Assembly (NCBI RefSeq): GCF_040008265.1 | Contig: NZ_CP155620.1 | Location: forward strand, 1,178,001-1,242,000 | DNA from: Campylobacter sp. CCS1377 | GTDB lineage: Bacteria; Campylobacterota; Campylobacteria; Campylobacterales; Campylobacteraceae | Reading direction: 5' to 3' | DNA length: 64,000 nt | Notes under the pieces: generated by a model | Seen by the model: the letters and a program-made list of their open reading frames with translations, nothing else | Told to the model about the DNA's origin: nothing | Databases searched by the model: none | Program-made: the position numbers and the translations under genes | Shown here: one piece after another, positions 36,932-45,038 of the stretch | Layout of the letters: each line of letters starts with the position of its first letter | Numbering within the stretch: position 1 is the first letter of the stretch

Positions 36932-38405
36932 TGTCAATCAAGACATTTTCATAGAACAGGCTAAAGCTAAAGCTAAAGCTATCGAGTACGAAGCAGAACT
37001 TGTTTTAAAAGATGCAAAAAATTCAGTAATGAATGCCGAATTTGAAGCGAGAAAAAAATTTGACGACAAAGTCAATAAAATTCAAAAAGAATATAATCAA
37101 AAACTTGACGAAGTTGTTAAAAGAGAACAAAAACTCTTCACTCAAGAAGAACGCATAAAAAGCGACAAAGATGAAATAGAAAAAATTAAAAAAAATCTTT
37201 GTGATGAACGCAATGAAAATATAAACTTAAAAAGAAACTATGAAGAAAAAATCACACAAGCTTTAAAAATTCTCGAACGCAGTGCAGGACTTACCCAAAA
37301 CGAAGCTAAAGAAATTATCCTTCAAAAAGTGGAAGAAAAATCCCGCAATGAGATAGCTCATATCGTTAGAAAATATGAAGAAGAAGCAAAAAGCGAAGCA
37401 AAACGCCGTGCAAATTATATCTTAGCACAAGCGACTTCAAGATTTGCAGGAGAATTCGCTGCCGAAAGACTTATAAATGTAGTTAATATCAAAAATGATG
37501 AGTTAAAAGGGCGCATTATAGGCAAAGAAGGGCGCAATGTTAAAACTTTAGAAATGGTTTTAGGTGTTGATATTATCATTGATGATACGCCAGGTGCTAT
37601 CATTGTGAGTTGTTTTAATTTATACCGCCGTGCTATTGCTACAAAAGTTATAGAACTTTTAGTTGATGATGGCAGAATTCAACCCGCACGCATAGAAGAA
37701 ATTCATGAAAAAGTTTGTAAAGAATTTGACAATGCTATCCTAGAAGAAGGTGAAACAATTATTATGGATTTAGGACTTTCAAGAATGCATCCTGAAATTA
37801 CCAAGCTCATAGGAAAATTAAAATACCGTGCAAGCTATGGACAAAACGCTTTAGCGCATTCTTTAGAAGTGGCACATTTAGCAGGAATTATCGCAGCTGA
37901 ATGCGGTGGGGATGAAAATTTGGCGCGTCGTGCTGGAATTTTACACGATATAGGTAAGGCTTTAACACATGATTTTGAAGGTTCTCATGTAGATTTAGGT
38001 GCTGAGCTTTGCAAAAGATATAAAGAACACCCTGCGGTGATTAATGCCATTTACGCCCATCACGGTCATGAAGAAGCCACAAGCATAGAATCAGCCGCTG
38101 TTTGTGCTGCTGACACCTTAAGTGCTGCAAGACCAGGTGCTAGACGAGAAGTTTTAGAAGCTTTCTTAAAAAGAGTCAGCGAACTTGAAGAAATAGCCAA
38201 AAGCAAAGAAGGTATCAAAAATGCCTACGCCATCAATGCAGGAAGAGAAATTAGAGTCATTGCAAATGCAAAACTAGTCAATGATGATGAAGCTGTGCTT
38301 TTGGCTAAAGAAATCGCCGAAGAAATTCAAGAGAAAGTGCAATATCCAGGTGAAATCAAAGTTAATGTGATTCGAGAAATTCGAGCTATAGATTATGCAA
38401 AATAA
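36852..38405 (+). CDS. rny: Ribonuclease Y
   Basis: The 517-residue protein has one N-terminal membrane anchor (IIVLIAAIIGGGIGYLVA), a long coiled coil (about 30-170), a KH domain (LKGRIIGKEGRNVKTLEMVLGVDIIIDDTPG) and an HD domain (ARRAGILHDIGKALTHDFEGSHVDLG, with YAHHGHEE). It is the major mRNA-degradation endonuclease in species lacking RNase E. It follows the same order as C. jejuni and ends shortly before dedA. Confidence 0.96.
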   Translation: MLSTIIVLIAAIIGGGIGYLVAKKFNDVNQDIFIEQAKAKAKAIEYEAELVLKDAKNSVMNAEFEARKKFDDKVNKIQKEYNQKLDEVVKREQKLFTQEERIKSDKDEIEKIKKNLCDERNENINLKRNYEEKITQALKILERSAGLTQNEAKEIILQKVEEKSRNEIAHIVRKYEEEAKSEAKRRANYILAQATSRFAGEFAAERLINVVNIKNDELKGRIIGKEGRNVKTLEMVLGVDIIIDDTPGAIIVSCFNLYRRAIATKVIELLVDDGRIQPARIEEIHEKVCKEFDNAILEEGETIIMDLGLSRMHPEITKLIGKLKYRASYGQNALAHSLEVAHLAGIIAAECGGDENLARRAGILHDIGKALTHDFEGSHVDLGAELCKRYKEHPAVINAIYAHHGHEEATSIESAAVCAADTLSAARPGARREVLEAFLKRVSELEEIAKSKEGIKNAYAINAGREIRVIANAKLVNDDEAVLLAKEIAEEIQEKVQYPGEIKVNVIREIRAIDYAK

Positions 38406-38414
38406 GGTCTTTTA

Positions 38415-38975
38415 ATGCAAGAGATGTTAGATACTTTGTTAAAATATGGCTATATTGCTTTATTTTTTTATTCTTTAGGCGGAGGTATGGTTGGAATTTT
38501 AACAGCCGGAGTATTGAGTGCACAAGGACATCTTAATCTTTCTTTATGTATAGCACTTGCATTTATAGCAAATATTATAGGTTCTACTTTGCTTTTTATT
38601 ATGGGAAAATATTATAAAAAAGATCTTCTACCTTATTTTAAAAATCATCGGCGAAAAATTGCTTTGGCGATGATTAAGATAAGGCAATACGGAAACATGC
38701 TGATTGTCATTCAAAAATTTATTTATGGCTTAAAAACTTTTATTCCTATGGCTGCAGGAATTGCCAAATTTAGTTTTTTAAGATTTTTTATTATTAATGC
38801 ATTGGCAAGTGCTATATGGGCGGTAGGTTTTGGATATTTAGGTTTTGCTTTTGGGCATATTGTAGAAAAAATATTTGGAAGATTATCTAATTATCCTTAT
38901 TTGGCTCCTATATTTTTAATCTTGCTTATTTTAATATTTTGGTTTTATTTAACAAAATTTTCAAAGAGGGTTTAA
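38415..38975 (+). CDS. DedA-family membrane protein
   Basis: The 186-residue protein has four to five helices and the DedA/VTT features: an early GGGMVG stretch, the amphipathic FIANIIGSTLLFIMGKYYKKDLLP, and RQYGNMLIVIQKFIYGLKTFIPMAAGIAKFSFLRFFIINALASAIWA, which corresponds to the conserved F-x-R-F(I/V)P-x-x-R-x-x-x-G helix. DedA proteins flip polyprenyl phosphate or phospholipid. Some of the family's arginines are replaced here by Lys or Gln. It overlaps comEC by 37 bases. Confidence 0.85.
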   Translation: MQEMLDTLLKYGYIALFFYSLGGGMVGILTAGVLSAQGHLNLSLCIALAFIANIIGSTLLFIMGKYYKKDLLPYFKNHRRKIALAMIKIRQYGNMLIVIQKFIYGLKTFIPMAAGIAKFSFLRFFIINALASAIWAVGFGYLGFAFGHIVEKIFGRLSNYPYLAPIFLILLILIFWFYLTKFSKRV

Positions 38976-40228
38976 ATTTCAAACTCTCTTTTATTAAAAA
39001 TTTTCTTATTTTAATTGGCTTCTGTCTTTGTATTTTTATTTTTAATCTTTTCTATGAGTATCAAAATTTCCTAAATTTTAAACAAAACAAACATCAAACC
39101 TTAAGTGGTGTTAAAGTTTTGCAAAGCTATGAAAAAACACGCAATAACAAAGTATATAAAGTTTTTAAATTGCAGAATTCTCAATTTACTTTTTACACCA
39201 CAAGCTACAAAAAAGATTTAGATCTAAAAAAATACCAAGAAATTAAACTCCGTGTAATTAATACCAATGTAAGTTTTAAAGATTATTTATCTAAAAATTT
39301 TTATATGCCAAGTTATGATATTAGCATTGAAAATTCACAAACAACACCTAGAAATCAACTCATTGCATATTTTTTAAACCAACATCAAAATGAGAAAATT
39401 AAAGAATTATTCGGAGCATTATTTTTCGCCCTACCAGTATCAAAAGAACTAAGAAATGATGTAAATCACTACGGCATAGCACATTTAATCGCTATCAGCG
39501 GCTATCACATCGCCTTGATTTTTAGTTTAATATTCTTTCTTTTAAGCCCTATTTATGGTTTTTTTCAAAAAAGATATTTTCCTTATAGAAATTTAAAACT
39601 GGATCTTAGTGTATTTATTTTTATTTTGCTATTTTTATACGGTTTTATGATAGGCTTTGTGCCCTCTTTTATAAGATCTTTGATAATGGCTTTGTGGGGT
39701 TTTTATTTAATAGCAAAAAATGTCAAAATTCTTAGTTTTCACAATCTTTTTATGAGTATCATATTTTGCATTTGTCTTTTTCCGCAACTTCTTTTTAGTT
39801 TAGGATTTTTATTTTCTATTATGGGAGTGTTTTTTATCTTTTTGTATTTACATCATTTTTCAAAATATTTTAACAATTTTTTCAATGTCATATTTTTAAA
39901 TATCTGGACTTTTTTTGCAATGATTATTCCAGTTTTATATTTTTTTCCTTTGATTTCTTATCAGCAGCTTCTTGCTATTATTTTAAGCTTTGCATTTGTG
40001 ATATTTTATCCGCTAAGCCTTTTTTTACATATTATTGGCTTTGGAGGTTTTTTTGATGAGTATTTGCAAAGCTTTTTGAATTTAAAATTTTATGCAAGTA
40101 ATTTTTTTCTTCATGGCAAATATTTTTATAGCTATATTTTTCTTAGTTTTCTTAGTATTTTTAATAAATATCTAGCTCTTTTTATTATTTCTCTTAATTT
40201 TTTGCCCTTCATTTTGCTTTTGTTCTAA
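38939..40228 (+). CDS. comEC: ComEC/Rec2-type DNA uptake channel protein
   Basis: The 429-residue protein has a first helix, an OB-like soluble part (about 45-125) and then the competence domain: KELFGALFFALPVSKELRNDVNHYGIAHLIAISGYHIALIFSLI. This contains the H-L-I-A-I-S-G-Y-H motif typical of ComEC. Several helices follow. The C-terminal MBL domain found in many ComEC proteins is absent, as in other Campylobacter. The start is a TTG overlapping dedA; no ATG is available near the expected N-terminus. It should move single-stranded DNA across the inner membrane in natural transformation. Confidence 0.88.
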   Translation: MVLFNKIFKEGLNFKLSFIKNFLILIGFCLCIFIFNLFYEYQNFLNFKQNKHQTLSGVKVLQSYEKTRNNKVYKVFKLQNSQFTFYTTSYKKDLDLKKYQEIKLRVINTNVSFKDYLSKNFYMPSYDISIENSQTTPRNQLIAYFLNQHQNEKIKELFGALFFALPVSKELRNDVNHYGIAHLIAISGYHIALIFSLIFFLLSPIYGFFQKRYFPYRNLKLDLSVFIFILLFLYGFMIGFVPSFIRSLIMALWGFYLIAKNVKILSFHNLFMSIIFCICLFPQLLFSLGFLFSIMGVFFIFLYLHHFSKYFNNFFNVIFLNIWTFFAMIIPVLYFFPLISYQQLLAIILSFAFVIFYPLSLFLHIIGFGGFFDEYLQSFLNLKFYASNFFLHGKYFYSYIFLSFLSIFNKYLALFIISLNFLPFILLLF

Positions 40229-41002
40229 ATTTTGATTCAAATAATGATAAGTTTTTAAACCGAAAAGATAAATAACCCAAGAAATATAAATCCAAATAAA
40301 AAAGAAAAGTATAGTCGAAAAAGATCCATAAACATTGGTATAAGTTTTATTATACACTATATAATAAACAAATAAATTCTTGCTAATATACCAAACCATG
40401 GAACTAAAAAAAGTGCTAATAAGCAAAATTTTCAAATCCCCCTTAGCAATAGAACTCGAATATGAAATAAAAAACAAAGCCCAAATGATAATATAAGGTA
40501 AAAATTCAAAAATATTAAAACCAATCTGCCAATCATCCAAGGTTTTTTGTATATAGGCAGAAATGTAAAAACTAAGTCCTAAGCCAAGTGGTACAAGAGT
40601 TAGCAAGGTCCAATACGAACTCACACTTTGCCAAAGGGTGCGCGGTTCGCTTTTTGTGATTTTATTAACCACAAAATCATAACCCGAAAAAAAGGCTAAA
40701 GAAGTAAAAGCCATAGCTATAAGACCTACTATGCCTAAATTTACGCTATTTTTTAAAAAAGTATCTAAATATCCAGCAACCATATCTTGCTGCGCAGGAA
40801 TAAGAAAAGTAAAAATCAATTGTTTGACTTTGTCATAATACCCATCAAAACTTGGAATTTGCGTAAAAGCAGAAAAACACACAAATAAAATAGGTATTAA
40901 AGACAAAATAGTATAAAAACTTAAAGCCGCCGAATAATTTAGAATTTCTTTATCTCTAAATGCAAGCAAAAAAGTCCATAATTTACGCCAATTTAACATC
41001 AA
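40172..41002 (-). CDS. YihY/UPF0761 family membrane protein (RNase BN-like name)
   Basis: The 276-residue, six-helix protein begins WRKLWTFLLAFRDKEILNYSAALSFYTILSLIPILFVCFSAF, the YihY hallmark. Later conserved stretches are VNKITKSEPRTLWQSVSSYWTLLTLVPLGLGLSFYI and YGSFSTILFFFIWIYISWVIYLFG. The old label RNase BN belongs to another protein; the real role is unknown. It overlaps comEC by 57 bases tail-to-tail and the upstream oxidase gene by four. Confidence 0.88.
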   Translation of the reverse strand: MMLNWRKLWTFLLAFRDKEILNYSAALSFYTILSLIPILFVCFSAFTQIPSFDGYYDKVKQLIFTFLIPAQQDMVAGYLDTFLKNSVNLGIVGLIAMAFTSLAFFSGYDFVVNKITKSEPRTLWQSVSSYWTLLTLVPLGLGLSFYISAYIQKTLDDWQIGFNIFEFLPYIIIWALFFISYSSSIAKGDLKILLISTFFSSMVWYISKNLFVYYIVYNKTYTNVYGSFSTILFFFIWIYISWVIYLFGLKTYHYLNQNLEQKQNEGQKIKRNNKKS

Positions 41003-42381
41003 AGCCCCATTTTAAAAGGATTTAATATATTATTTGGATCAAATGCTTTTTTAATATTTCTCATAAGCTCCATTTCAGCTTCACTAAAAGCTAAATTCAT
41101 AAAAGGTGCTTTTGAGATGCCTATGCCATGCTCACCACTTAAAGTCCCACCAAGTTCTACGGTAAGTTTAAAAATTTCAGTGATAGCCTCATGCCCTTTT
41201 TTTACCTGCTCTTCATCATTTTTATCTGGAACCATAACATTTGTATGCACATTTCCATCGCCTGTATGGCCAAAACAAGGGATTTTAAAACCATATTTTT
41301 TAGAAACCTTATCGATACCTTCAAGTAAAGCTGGGAGTTTTGATCTAGGTACTGTTATATCTTCATTAAGCTTTAAAGTGCCATACATAGCAATACTTTG
41401 AGAACAATTTCTTCTAGCAAACCAAATATCAGCTGCTTCTTGCTCATCTTTTGCTATTTTAAATTCGCTAGCCCCTGCTTTTAAAAAATTCTCTTTTAAA
41501 ATTTCCAAATCTTGCTCTAAGGCATTTTCTACATTACCATCCACATCAGCGATTAAAATCGCTCCTGCATCAACTGGCAAACCTTTATTAAATTTACTCT
41601 CAACTGCTCTAATACTAAGATTATCCAAAAATTCCATAGATACAGGAGTTACACCTTTAGCAAGGCTTTGATAAACCGCATTCATCGCACTTTGGACACT
41701 TGGAAAGATCCCAAAGGCTGTTTTTTTGTATTTTGGTAAAGCAATAAGTTTTAAAGTGATTTCACTAAGCACTGCCAAAGATCCTTCACTTGCGATTAAA
41801 ATCCCTGCTAAATTATATCCTGCCACATCTTTAATCGTGCGTTTGCCTGCACGGATGATCTCTCCATTTGGCAAAACCGCTCTTAAAGCCATCACATAAT
41901 CTTTTGTAATGCCGTATTTTGCCGCTCTCATTCCACCTGCATTTTCACTTACATTTCCACCCAAACTAGAATACTCCATACTTGCAGGATCAGGCGGATA
42001 AAAAAGTCCATATTTGGCCACTTCTTTTTGCAAAGCCATATTAATCACACCAGGCTGGACTACGGCAACTAAATTTTCAAGATCAATTTCTAAAATTTTA
42101 TTCATGTGCTTTTCAAAGCTTAAAACAACACCACCATTTACCGCCAAAGCCCCACCTGTAAAACCAGAGCCTGAACCTCTAGGGATGATGATGATATTAT
42201 TTTCGTTGCAATATTTTAAAATTTTACTAATATCTTCTTCATTTCTTGGAAATAGTACTCCATCGGGTAAATAATGCCTTCTAGTCGCATCATAGCTATA
42301 TGCTCTTTTATGAATATCATCAAAATACGCATTTTCTTCGCCTAAAAGCTTTTTAAAAAATAATTGGTGCTCATTTTTCAT
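40999..42381 (-). CDS. glcD: FAD-linked D-2-hydroxyacid oxidase (GlcD-like)
   Basis: The 460-residue protein has the PCMH FAD-binding domain: IIIPRGSGSGFTGGALAVNGGVVLSFEKHMNKI, then PDPASMEYSSLGGNVSENAGGMRAAKYGITKDYV. The C-terminal FAD-oxidase domain includes GHTGDGNVHTNVMVP and LSGEHGIGISKAPFM, the GlcD/D-lactate dehydrogenase pattern. It oxidises glycolate or D-lactate, passing electrons to the quinone pool or a partner. No GlcE/GlcF genes are adjacent. The substrate is uncertain. Confidence 0.9.
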   Translation of the reverse strand: MKNEHQLFFKKLLGEENAYFDDIHKRAYSYDATRRHYLPDGVLFPRNEEDISKILKYCNENNIIIIPRGSGSGFTGGALAVNGGVVLSFEKHMNKILEIDLENLVAVVQPGVINMALQKEVAKYGLFYPPDPASMEYSSLGGNVSENAGGMRAAKYGITKDYVMALRAVLPNGEIIRAGKRTIKDVAGYNLAGILIASEGSLAVLSEITLKLIALPKYKKTAFGIFPSVQSAMNAVYQSLAKGVTPVSMEFLDNLSIRAVESKFNKGLPVDAGAILIADVDGNVENALEQDLEILKENFLKAGASEFKIAKDEQEAADIWFARRNCSQSIAMYGTLKLNEDITVPRSKLPALLEGIDKVSKKYGFKIPCFGHTGDGNVHTNVMVPDKNDEEQVKKGHEAITEIFKLTVELGGTLSGEHGIGISKAPFMNLAFSEAEMELMRNIKKAFDPNNILNPFKMGL

Positions 42382-43108
42382 CTTTTAAAACCTTAGGAAG
42401 ATTGATTAAAACATCATAGTATTTATAATAATCTTTTACTTCTTGGGCTTCAAAATCAAAAATATGAGTCTTATAGCCAGAAATTCGTGAGTAAAAAGGA
42501 GTTTGCAATTCACTAGCCTTTGGAATACTCACCTCTTGTAAAACATTAAAATCTTGACAATCCACAATTTGTGCTTTTTCATCTAAGGTGAAGATAATTA
42601 TCCCAACAGCATTTTTAGAACAAAATCCTCTAAAACTTGATCTTTTTGGACCTAATTCAAAATTTTGTATCAAATAAGCACCAAAAATGTCGGGATGAAC
42701 AAAATATAATTCTGGAAATTGTGCACTAATATAATCATAACTTTGCTTATCAGGAGCAATAATCAAAGCCCTGTTATAAAGAAAATTTAATGTCACCTCA
42801 TCGCCTTTTTCAGGAATAATCCCAGGCACAGGTAATGCGTTTTGCTCTAACATATCAAATACTCTAAATTCAAGTTTAGCCAAACCATCTTTTTTTTCAA
42901 TCACAACAGCACGAGCAATAATAGAAGTTGAACTTTTAAACTGGTGAGAAACAACCCCGCTTGAGCCTATTTTTATAGCTTCATCATCTTTAATATAAGC
43001 ATAAATATCTTCCACTTTAAGTAATTGACTTTTATAAGTTTTTAAATCAAAATTACCTCCAAATAACGCACTGACAATAAAAATACTAAATGCTAAAATT
43101 CTAAACAA
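42371..43108 (-). CDS. Exported PgbA_N-domain protein
   Basis: The 245-residue protein has a signal peptide (FRILAFSIFIVSALFGG) and a central domain, ARAVVIEKKDGLAKLEFRVFDMLEQNALPVPGIIPEKGDEVTLNFLYNRALIIAPDKQSYDYI. It resembles the N-terminal domain of H. pylori plasminogen-binding protein PgbA. H. pylori PgbA has a lysine-rich C-terminal tail that binds plasminogen. Here only the core is present, ending VLKDEK, so host plasminogen binding should not be assumed. It overlaps the downstream glcD-like gene by 11 bases. Confidence 0.75.
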   Translation of the reverse strand: MFRILAFSIFIVSALFGGNFDLKTYKSQLLKVEDIYAYIKDDEAIKIGSSGVVSHQFKSSTSIIARAVVIEKKDGLAKLEFRVFDMLEQNALPVPGIIPEKGDEVTLNFLYNRALIIAPDKQSYDYISAQFPELYFVHPDIFGAYLIQNFELGPKRSSFRGFCSKNAVGIIIFTLDEKAQIVDCQDFNVLQEVSIPKASELQTPFYSRISGYKTHIFDFEAQEVKDYYKYYDVLINLPKVLKDEK

Positions 43109-43254
43109 TTTTATCTCCTTAAATTCTTTGATTAAAGATATATTAAATCTAAAATTATAATCATTTTTTCTTATAATTTTGTAAGAAAAATTAGAAAAAT
43201 AAAGTAAAATACTGTTTTTATATCATTAAATCAAAAAAGGCTACGACAAAATTC

Positions 43255-44418
43255 ATGAAAAAAATTATCGTTTTATTAATATTATGCTTAAGTAAAATTT
43301 TTGCTGCAGTAAGCGTTGAGGAATTAAACTGGGCAAATGGTGAAACTTTTTTAAACTTTTTATACAAAAATTCACTCCCATTATCTTTATATTACAATCT
43401 TGAAAGAGAAGATCAAGAATTAGTAACTGAAATTTTAAGTGATACAAAATTTTATATTTTAAAAAATGATAAAAACGAGCTAGAACAAGTTTTGATTCCT
43501 ATCAGTGATGATTTGCAAATTCACATTTATAAAGACAAAGATAATAAATATACTTTAAATTTCTCACCCATTTCTTATGAAAGTGAAACCAAAATCTTAA
43601 AACTCAAAGTCCAAACTTCAGCTTATGTTGATGTATTAAAACAGAGTGCAAGCCCAGCACTTGCAAGAGCTATGGTGAGAGCTTACCGCGGGAGTGTGGA
43701 TTTTATCAATATGCAAAAAGATGATGAAGTGATATTGTATTACGAGCAAAAAAGAAGATTGGGAAATATTTTTGGCGATATTAAAATCAAAATGGCAAGC
43801 GTACAAATCAATAAAAAAGCGCATAATATATATTTTTACAATGATACTTATTATAATGAATTAGGCAAAGAAATTGAATCTTTCTTGCTTGCAAAACCCG
43901 TAGAATACACAAGAATCTCTTCTCATTTTAGCCCCGCAAGATTTCACCCTGTTTTAAAACGATACAGAGCACATCTAGGCGTGGATTATGCGGCACCAAC
44001 AGGAACTCCTGTAAAAAGTGCTGGAAATGGAAAAATTACCTTTGTGGGTACAAAAGGAGGTTATGGCAAAGTAGTGCAAGTAAAACATGATTCTGGTTAT
44101 ATGACTTTATACGCACACTTGAGTCGTTTTGGAAAAATCAAAACAGGACAAAGTGTAAAAAAAGGACAAGTTATCGCCTATGTAGGCTCTACTGGAATGA
44201 GTACTGGACCTCATCTTCATTTTGGCTTATACTTAAATAATAAAGCCATTAATCCACTTTCTGTTGTTAAAATCACTAAAGAACAATTAAAAGGGCAAGA
44301 AAAGCAAAATTTTGTTCAAGCAGTTAAAGAATACGAAAGCTTTGTTGAAAACCAAATTCAAAATGAAAATTTTACCCCAATTAAAGAAGAAAAATTTGAT
44401 AGTTTTATAGCTTTTTGA
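43255..44418 (+). CDS. M23 peptidoglycan metallopeptidase
   Basis: The 387-residue protein has a signal peptide (IIVLLILCLSKIFAAVS) and an N-terminal regulatory region of about 240 residues. The LytM/M23 domain has RAHLGVDYAAPTGTPVKSAGNGKITFVG (metal His and Asp) and the catalytic GMSTGPHLHFGLYLN (HLHF). It cuts peptide cross-links of peptidoglycan. By position and size it matches C. jejuni Cj1215, a relative of the H. pylori Csd cell-shape endopeptidases. It is divergent from the PgbA_N gene. Confidence 0.9.
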   Translation: MKKIIVLLILCLSKIFAAVSVEELNWANGETFLNFLYKNSLPLSLYYNLEREDQELVTEILSDTKFYILKNDKNELEQVLIPISDDLQIHIYKDKDNKYTLNFSPISYESETKILKLKVQTSAYVDVLKQSASPALARAMVRAYRGSVDFINMQKDDEVILYYEQKRRLGNIFGDIKIKMASVQINKKAHNIYFYNDTYYNELGKEIESFLLAKPVEYTRISSHFSPARFHPVLKRYRAHLGVDYAAPTGTPVKSAGNGKITFVGTKGGYGKVVQVKHDSGYMTLYAHLSRFGKIKTGQSVKKGQVIAYVGSTGMSTGPHLHFGLYLNNKAINPLSVVKITKEQLKGQEKQNFVQAVKEYESFVENQIQNENFTPIKEEKFDSFIAF

Positions 44419-44436
44419 TAAAAAGCTAAATTTTTC

Positions 44437-44465
44437 TTTGATAATTTTGATTTTAGTGTTATAAT
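44437..44465 (+). promoter_or_regulatory. Sigma-70 promoter of hpf
   Basis: TTTGAT (44437-44442), 17 bases, then a perfect TATAAT (44460-44465). The hpf ATG is 32 bases further on, giving a leader of about 25 nt with RBS AAAGGAG. Confidence 0.65.
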
Positions 44466-44496
44466 GGCTTGTATATCTAGTTTTAAAGGAGATACA

Positions 44497-45012
44497 ATGA
44501 ATACTAGCATAGTAGGAAAACAATTCCATCTTAGTGATGCCATTAAAGAATATGTAGAAAAAAGCTTTGATGCTCTCACAAAATACAATCTCGATCTTAT
44601 TTCTATTAGATGTGTTTTGGCCGCAGATGAAAAACATGGTAAAAAGGGTTTTTGGGCTGAATTTAATATCAACCTTGCAGGACATGATACCATAGTTGTA
44701 AAACAAAAAGATAAAGATCTTTACGCTGCGATTGATTTAGCTATTGAGAGATTATCAAAAATTTTAAGACGCACTCATGATAAAAATGTAACCCACAAAA
44801 ACCAAGATGAAATTAAAGAAGCCCCTATTTCAAGTTTTGTAGAAGAAGATGAAATAGTTCCAGTTGAGCTTGATTTATATAAGCCACTTGAAATTGACGA
44901 AGCTTTAGAAAGATTAAAAGCAAGCAATGATATATTTTTAGTCTTTAATGATACAGAAGCTAAAATGAGAGTTTTATTTAAGAAAAAAGATGGCAAATTT
45001 GGTTTGTTTTAA
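44497..45012 (+). CDS. hpf: Long-form ribosome hibernation promoting factor
   Basis: The start is the ATG at 44497 (MNTSIVGKQFHLSDAIKEYV) behind AAAGGAG; the upstream in-frame ATG at 44464 overlaps the -10 box and is not used. The 171-residue protein has the N-terminal S30AE/HPF domain, a linker of about 35 acidic residues, and the C-terminal dimerisation domain (PLEIDEALERLKASNDIFLVFNDTEAKMRVLFKKKDGKFGLF). Long HPF joins two 70S ribosomes into inactive 100S dimers in stationary phase. Confidence 0.92.
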   Translation: MNTSIVGKQFHLSDAIKEYVEKSFDALTKYNLDLISIRCVLAADEKHGKKGFWAEFNINLAGHDTIVVKQKDKDLYAAIDLAIERLSKILRRTHDKNVTHKNQDEIKEAPISSFVEEDEIVPVELDLYKPLEIDEALERLKASNDIFLVFNDTEAKMRVLFKKKDGKFGLF

Positions 45013-45015
45013 AAA

Positions 45016-45035
45016 AAAGGGCTTAAAAGCCCTTT
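45016..45035. terminator. Bidirectional terminator between hpf and the AsmA-like gene
   Basis: AAAGGGCTT / AAGCCCTTT forms a GC-containing stem. The minus strand continues into T8, a good terminator for the AsmA-like gene. The plus-strand side serves hpf more weakly. Confidence 0.8.
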
Positions 45036-45038
45036 GAG

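Noticed and set aside
44287-44706. Minus-strand frames of 111 and 139 codons over the M23-hpf junction
   Set aside because: They overlap two well-supported genes and have no RBS or domain.
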